Below are positions 32,323-33,563 of a DNA stretch of 33,563 bases, one piece after another. The position numbers and the translations under genes are program-made. This DNA is from 4572-123 sp002084545. GTDB taxonomy: Bacteria > Desulfobacterota > Desulfobacteria > Desulfobacterales > 4572-123. Below the pieces are notes generated by a model. It worked only from the letters and a program-made list of their open reading frames with translations, was not told the DNA's origin and searched no databases. How positions within the stretch are numbered: the stretch's first letter is position 1; each line of letters starts with the position of its first letter. The stretch is from positions 1-33,563 of the forward strand of contig JAOZSJ010000030.1 of NCBI GenBank assembly GCA_029939715.1. The letters are read 5' to 3'.

Positions 32323-33563
32323 ATGATCTCACCCCATATTTTAAACACGGACCCTGAAATAGCAAAAATAATAGAACAGGAAATAGAGCGGCAGGAAGAC
32401 GGCCTGGAACTTATCGCCTCTGAAAACAGTGTCAGCAGTGCCGTCATGGACACCCAGGGAAGCGTGCTGACCAATAAGTACGCGGAAGGGTACCCTGCAA
32501 AGCGGTACTATGGCGGGTGCGAGTTTGTCGATGCCGCCGAGAGCCTTGCCATTGAAAGGGCAAAGAAACTTTTTAACGCCGCCTATGCAAATGTCCAGCC
32601 TCATTCGGGATCCCAGGCCAATATGGCCGCCCTTATGAGCATGCTCAAGCCCGGCGACACCATTTTGGGAATGGATCTTTCCCACGGCGGCCACCTGACC
32701 CATGGAAGTCCGGTGAACTTTTCAGGAAGGCTCTATAATTTTGTCCATTATGGTGTGGGTAAAAAGACAGGAACGATCGATTATGAGGAGGTATCAAGGC
32801 TTGCAAAGAAGCATCGGCCAAAGATGATCATTGCCGGTGCAAGCGCCTATCCCCGCATAATTCAGTTTGATGTTTTTGCCGAAATTGCAAAATCCGCCGG
32901 TGCACTGCTCATGGTTGACATGGCCCACATTGCAGGTCTTGTGGCGGTCGGCCTGCATCCTTCACCGCTGCCGGTTGCAGACATTGTGACCTCCACAACC
33001 CACAAGACATTAAGAGGCCCCAGGGGAGGACTGATCCTTTCCAACTCCGACATTGGCCAAAAGCTGAACAGTGCAATTTTTCCGGGAATCCAGGGAGGAC
33101 CGCTGATGCATGTGATTGCAGCCAAGGCAGTTGCGTTTAAAGAGGCGCTTTCAGATTCCTTTGCGGATTACCAGCAGGATATTGTAATCAATGCCGCTGT
33201 TATGGCGGATGGCCTTATGTCCAGGGGCATCAATCTCGTTTCGGGCGGCACGGACAACCACATGATGCTGCTTGATCTGACCAGTCTTGATATTACCGGC
33301 AAGGATGCTGAAGATCTTTTGGGAAGGAGCGGCATCACCGTCAACAAGAATTCGATCCCCTTTGAAACGAAAAGCCCCTTTGTGACCAGCGGCATCCGTA
33401 TAGGCACTCCTGCACTTACATCAAGGGGAATGAAGGCGGCCCAGGCTGAAACCATAGCTGCCCTGATTGCGAAAGTTTTGAAAAATCCGGGCGATGAAAC
33501 CATTCTTGCTTCCGTAAGAAAAACCGTGTCGGAACTTTGCCGTGACTTTCCTCTCTATAAAAA
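32323..33563 (+). CDS. glyA: Serine hydroxymethyltransferase, 3' end cut by the window
   Basis: GlyA interconverts serine plus tetrahydrofolate with glycine plus methylene-tetrahydrofolate. The frame is open from the ATG at 32323 to the right edge (413 residues), so only a few C-terminal residues are missing. Landmarks are DGLELIASEN, GYPAKRYYGGCEFVD, HSGSQANMA, and the PLP lysine Lys228 in TTHKTLRGPRGG. The Shine-Dalgarno sequence is weak (AAGAGAA). A small hairpin CCTTTTAAAGG lies upstream. It follows a terminator, so it is probably not part of the operon transcript, yet its C1 role fits a methyl-consuming pathway. Lys codons lean to AAG and Arg codons to AGG, unlike the neighbouring genes. 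Confidence 0.95.
   Translation, partial: MISPHILNTDPEIAKIIEQEIERQEDGLELIASENSVSSAVMDTQGSVLTNKYAEGYPAKRYYGGCEFVDAAESLAIERAKKLFNAAYANVQPHSGSQANMAALMSMLKPGDTILGMDLSHGGHLTHGSPVNFSGRLYNFVHYGVGKKTGTIDYEEVSRLAKKHRPKMIIAGASAYPRIIQFDVFAEIAKSAGALLMVDMAHIAGLVAVGLHPSPLPVADIVTSTTHKTLRGPRGGLILSNSDIGQKLNSAIFPGIQGGPLMHVIAAKAVAFKEALSDSFADYQQDIVINAAVMADGLMSRGINLVSGGTDNHMMLLDLTSLDITGKDAEDLLGRSGITVNKNSIPFETKSPFVTSGIRIGTPALTSRGMKAAQAETIAALIAKVLKNPGDETILASVRKTVSELCRDFPLYK

Noticed and set aside
1..33563. tRNA or rRNA genes, CRISPR arrays, insertion sequences
   Set aside because: No cloverleaf-type sequence, regularly spaced repeat or transposase was seen on reading both strands. The gap at 23396-23495 could hide one.

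Overview
This window comes from a bacterium that is most likely a member of the Desulfobacterota (sulfate-reducer-like, Desulfobacterales type). The evidence is the block acpP-fabF-rpiB-dCMP deaminase-nrdR-ribD-ribE-ribBA-ribH-nusB, a GTP-type PEP carboxykinase, a DUF6178 protein, and a CBS-domain/left-handed beta-helix pair. The assignment rests on gene order and protein character recalled from knowledge, not on a database search. The genus cannot be told.

Layout, left of the gap (1-23395). A partial gene enters from the left edge (1-290). A minus-strand operon follows: nadD, rsfS, gpmI and a small HsdR-N-like protein (3665 down to 331). Divergent from nadD is a plus-strand housekeeping run: rpmF, fabG, acpP and fabF (no plsX, fabH or fabD between them), rpiB, dCMP deaminase and nrdR, a complete riboflavin set (ribD, ribE, ribBA, ribH) and nusB, a metallo-beta-lactamase hydrolase, an ABC-F ATPase, rdgB, pckG, an AmpG-like permease, a DUF6178 protein, an FmdB-like zinc ribbon, and the CBS plus beta-helix pair. 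Many genes overlap by 4 to 8 bases or sit a few bases apart, and several use TTG or GTG starts.

A run of exactly 100 N (23396-23495) is an assembly gap, so the physical link between the two halves is an assembler inference.

Right of the gap (23496-33563) is an accessory catabolic module. A PAS-AAA+-Fis sigma-54 activator on the minus strand is divergent from a six-gene plus-strand operon. The operon encodes a beta-family PLP enzyme, an M24 metallopeptidase, a methyltransferase-type corrinoid protein, a homologue of monomethylamine methyltransferase MtmB, a DUF1445 / D-glutamate-cyclase-like protein, and a Tat-type family-5 solute-binding protein. A hairpin terminator closes it and a nearly complete glyA follows to the right edge. 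The intergenic region carries a consensus -24/-12 promoter (25296-25311) and three related copies of a palindromic element at 24955, 25050 and 25076, placed where enhancer sites for the activator would lie.

The most interesting object is the MtmB homologue. It aligns without gaps to my recollection of the archaeal enzyme through the active site, but the pyrrolysine position (O202 in Methanosarcina MtmB) is an ordinary Met codon, and most Pyl-pocket residues are also changed. The operon therefore looks like a pyrrolysine-independent corrinoid demethylation pathway for an unknown N-methylated, perhaps peptide-like, compound. It would be parallel to the known non-Pyl members of the MttB family but built on the MtmB fold. 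The second methyltransferase (to tetrahydrofolate) and the reductive activase are not in the window.
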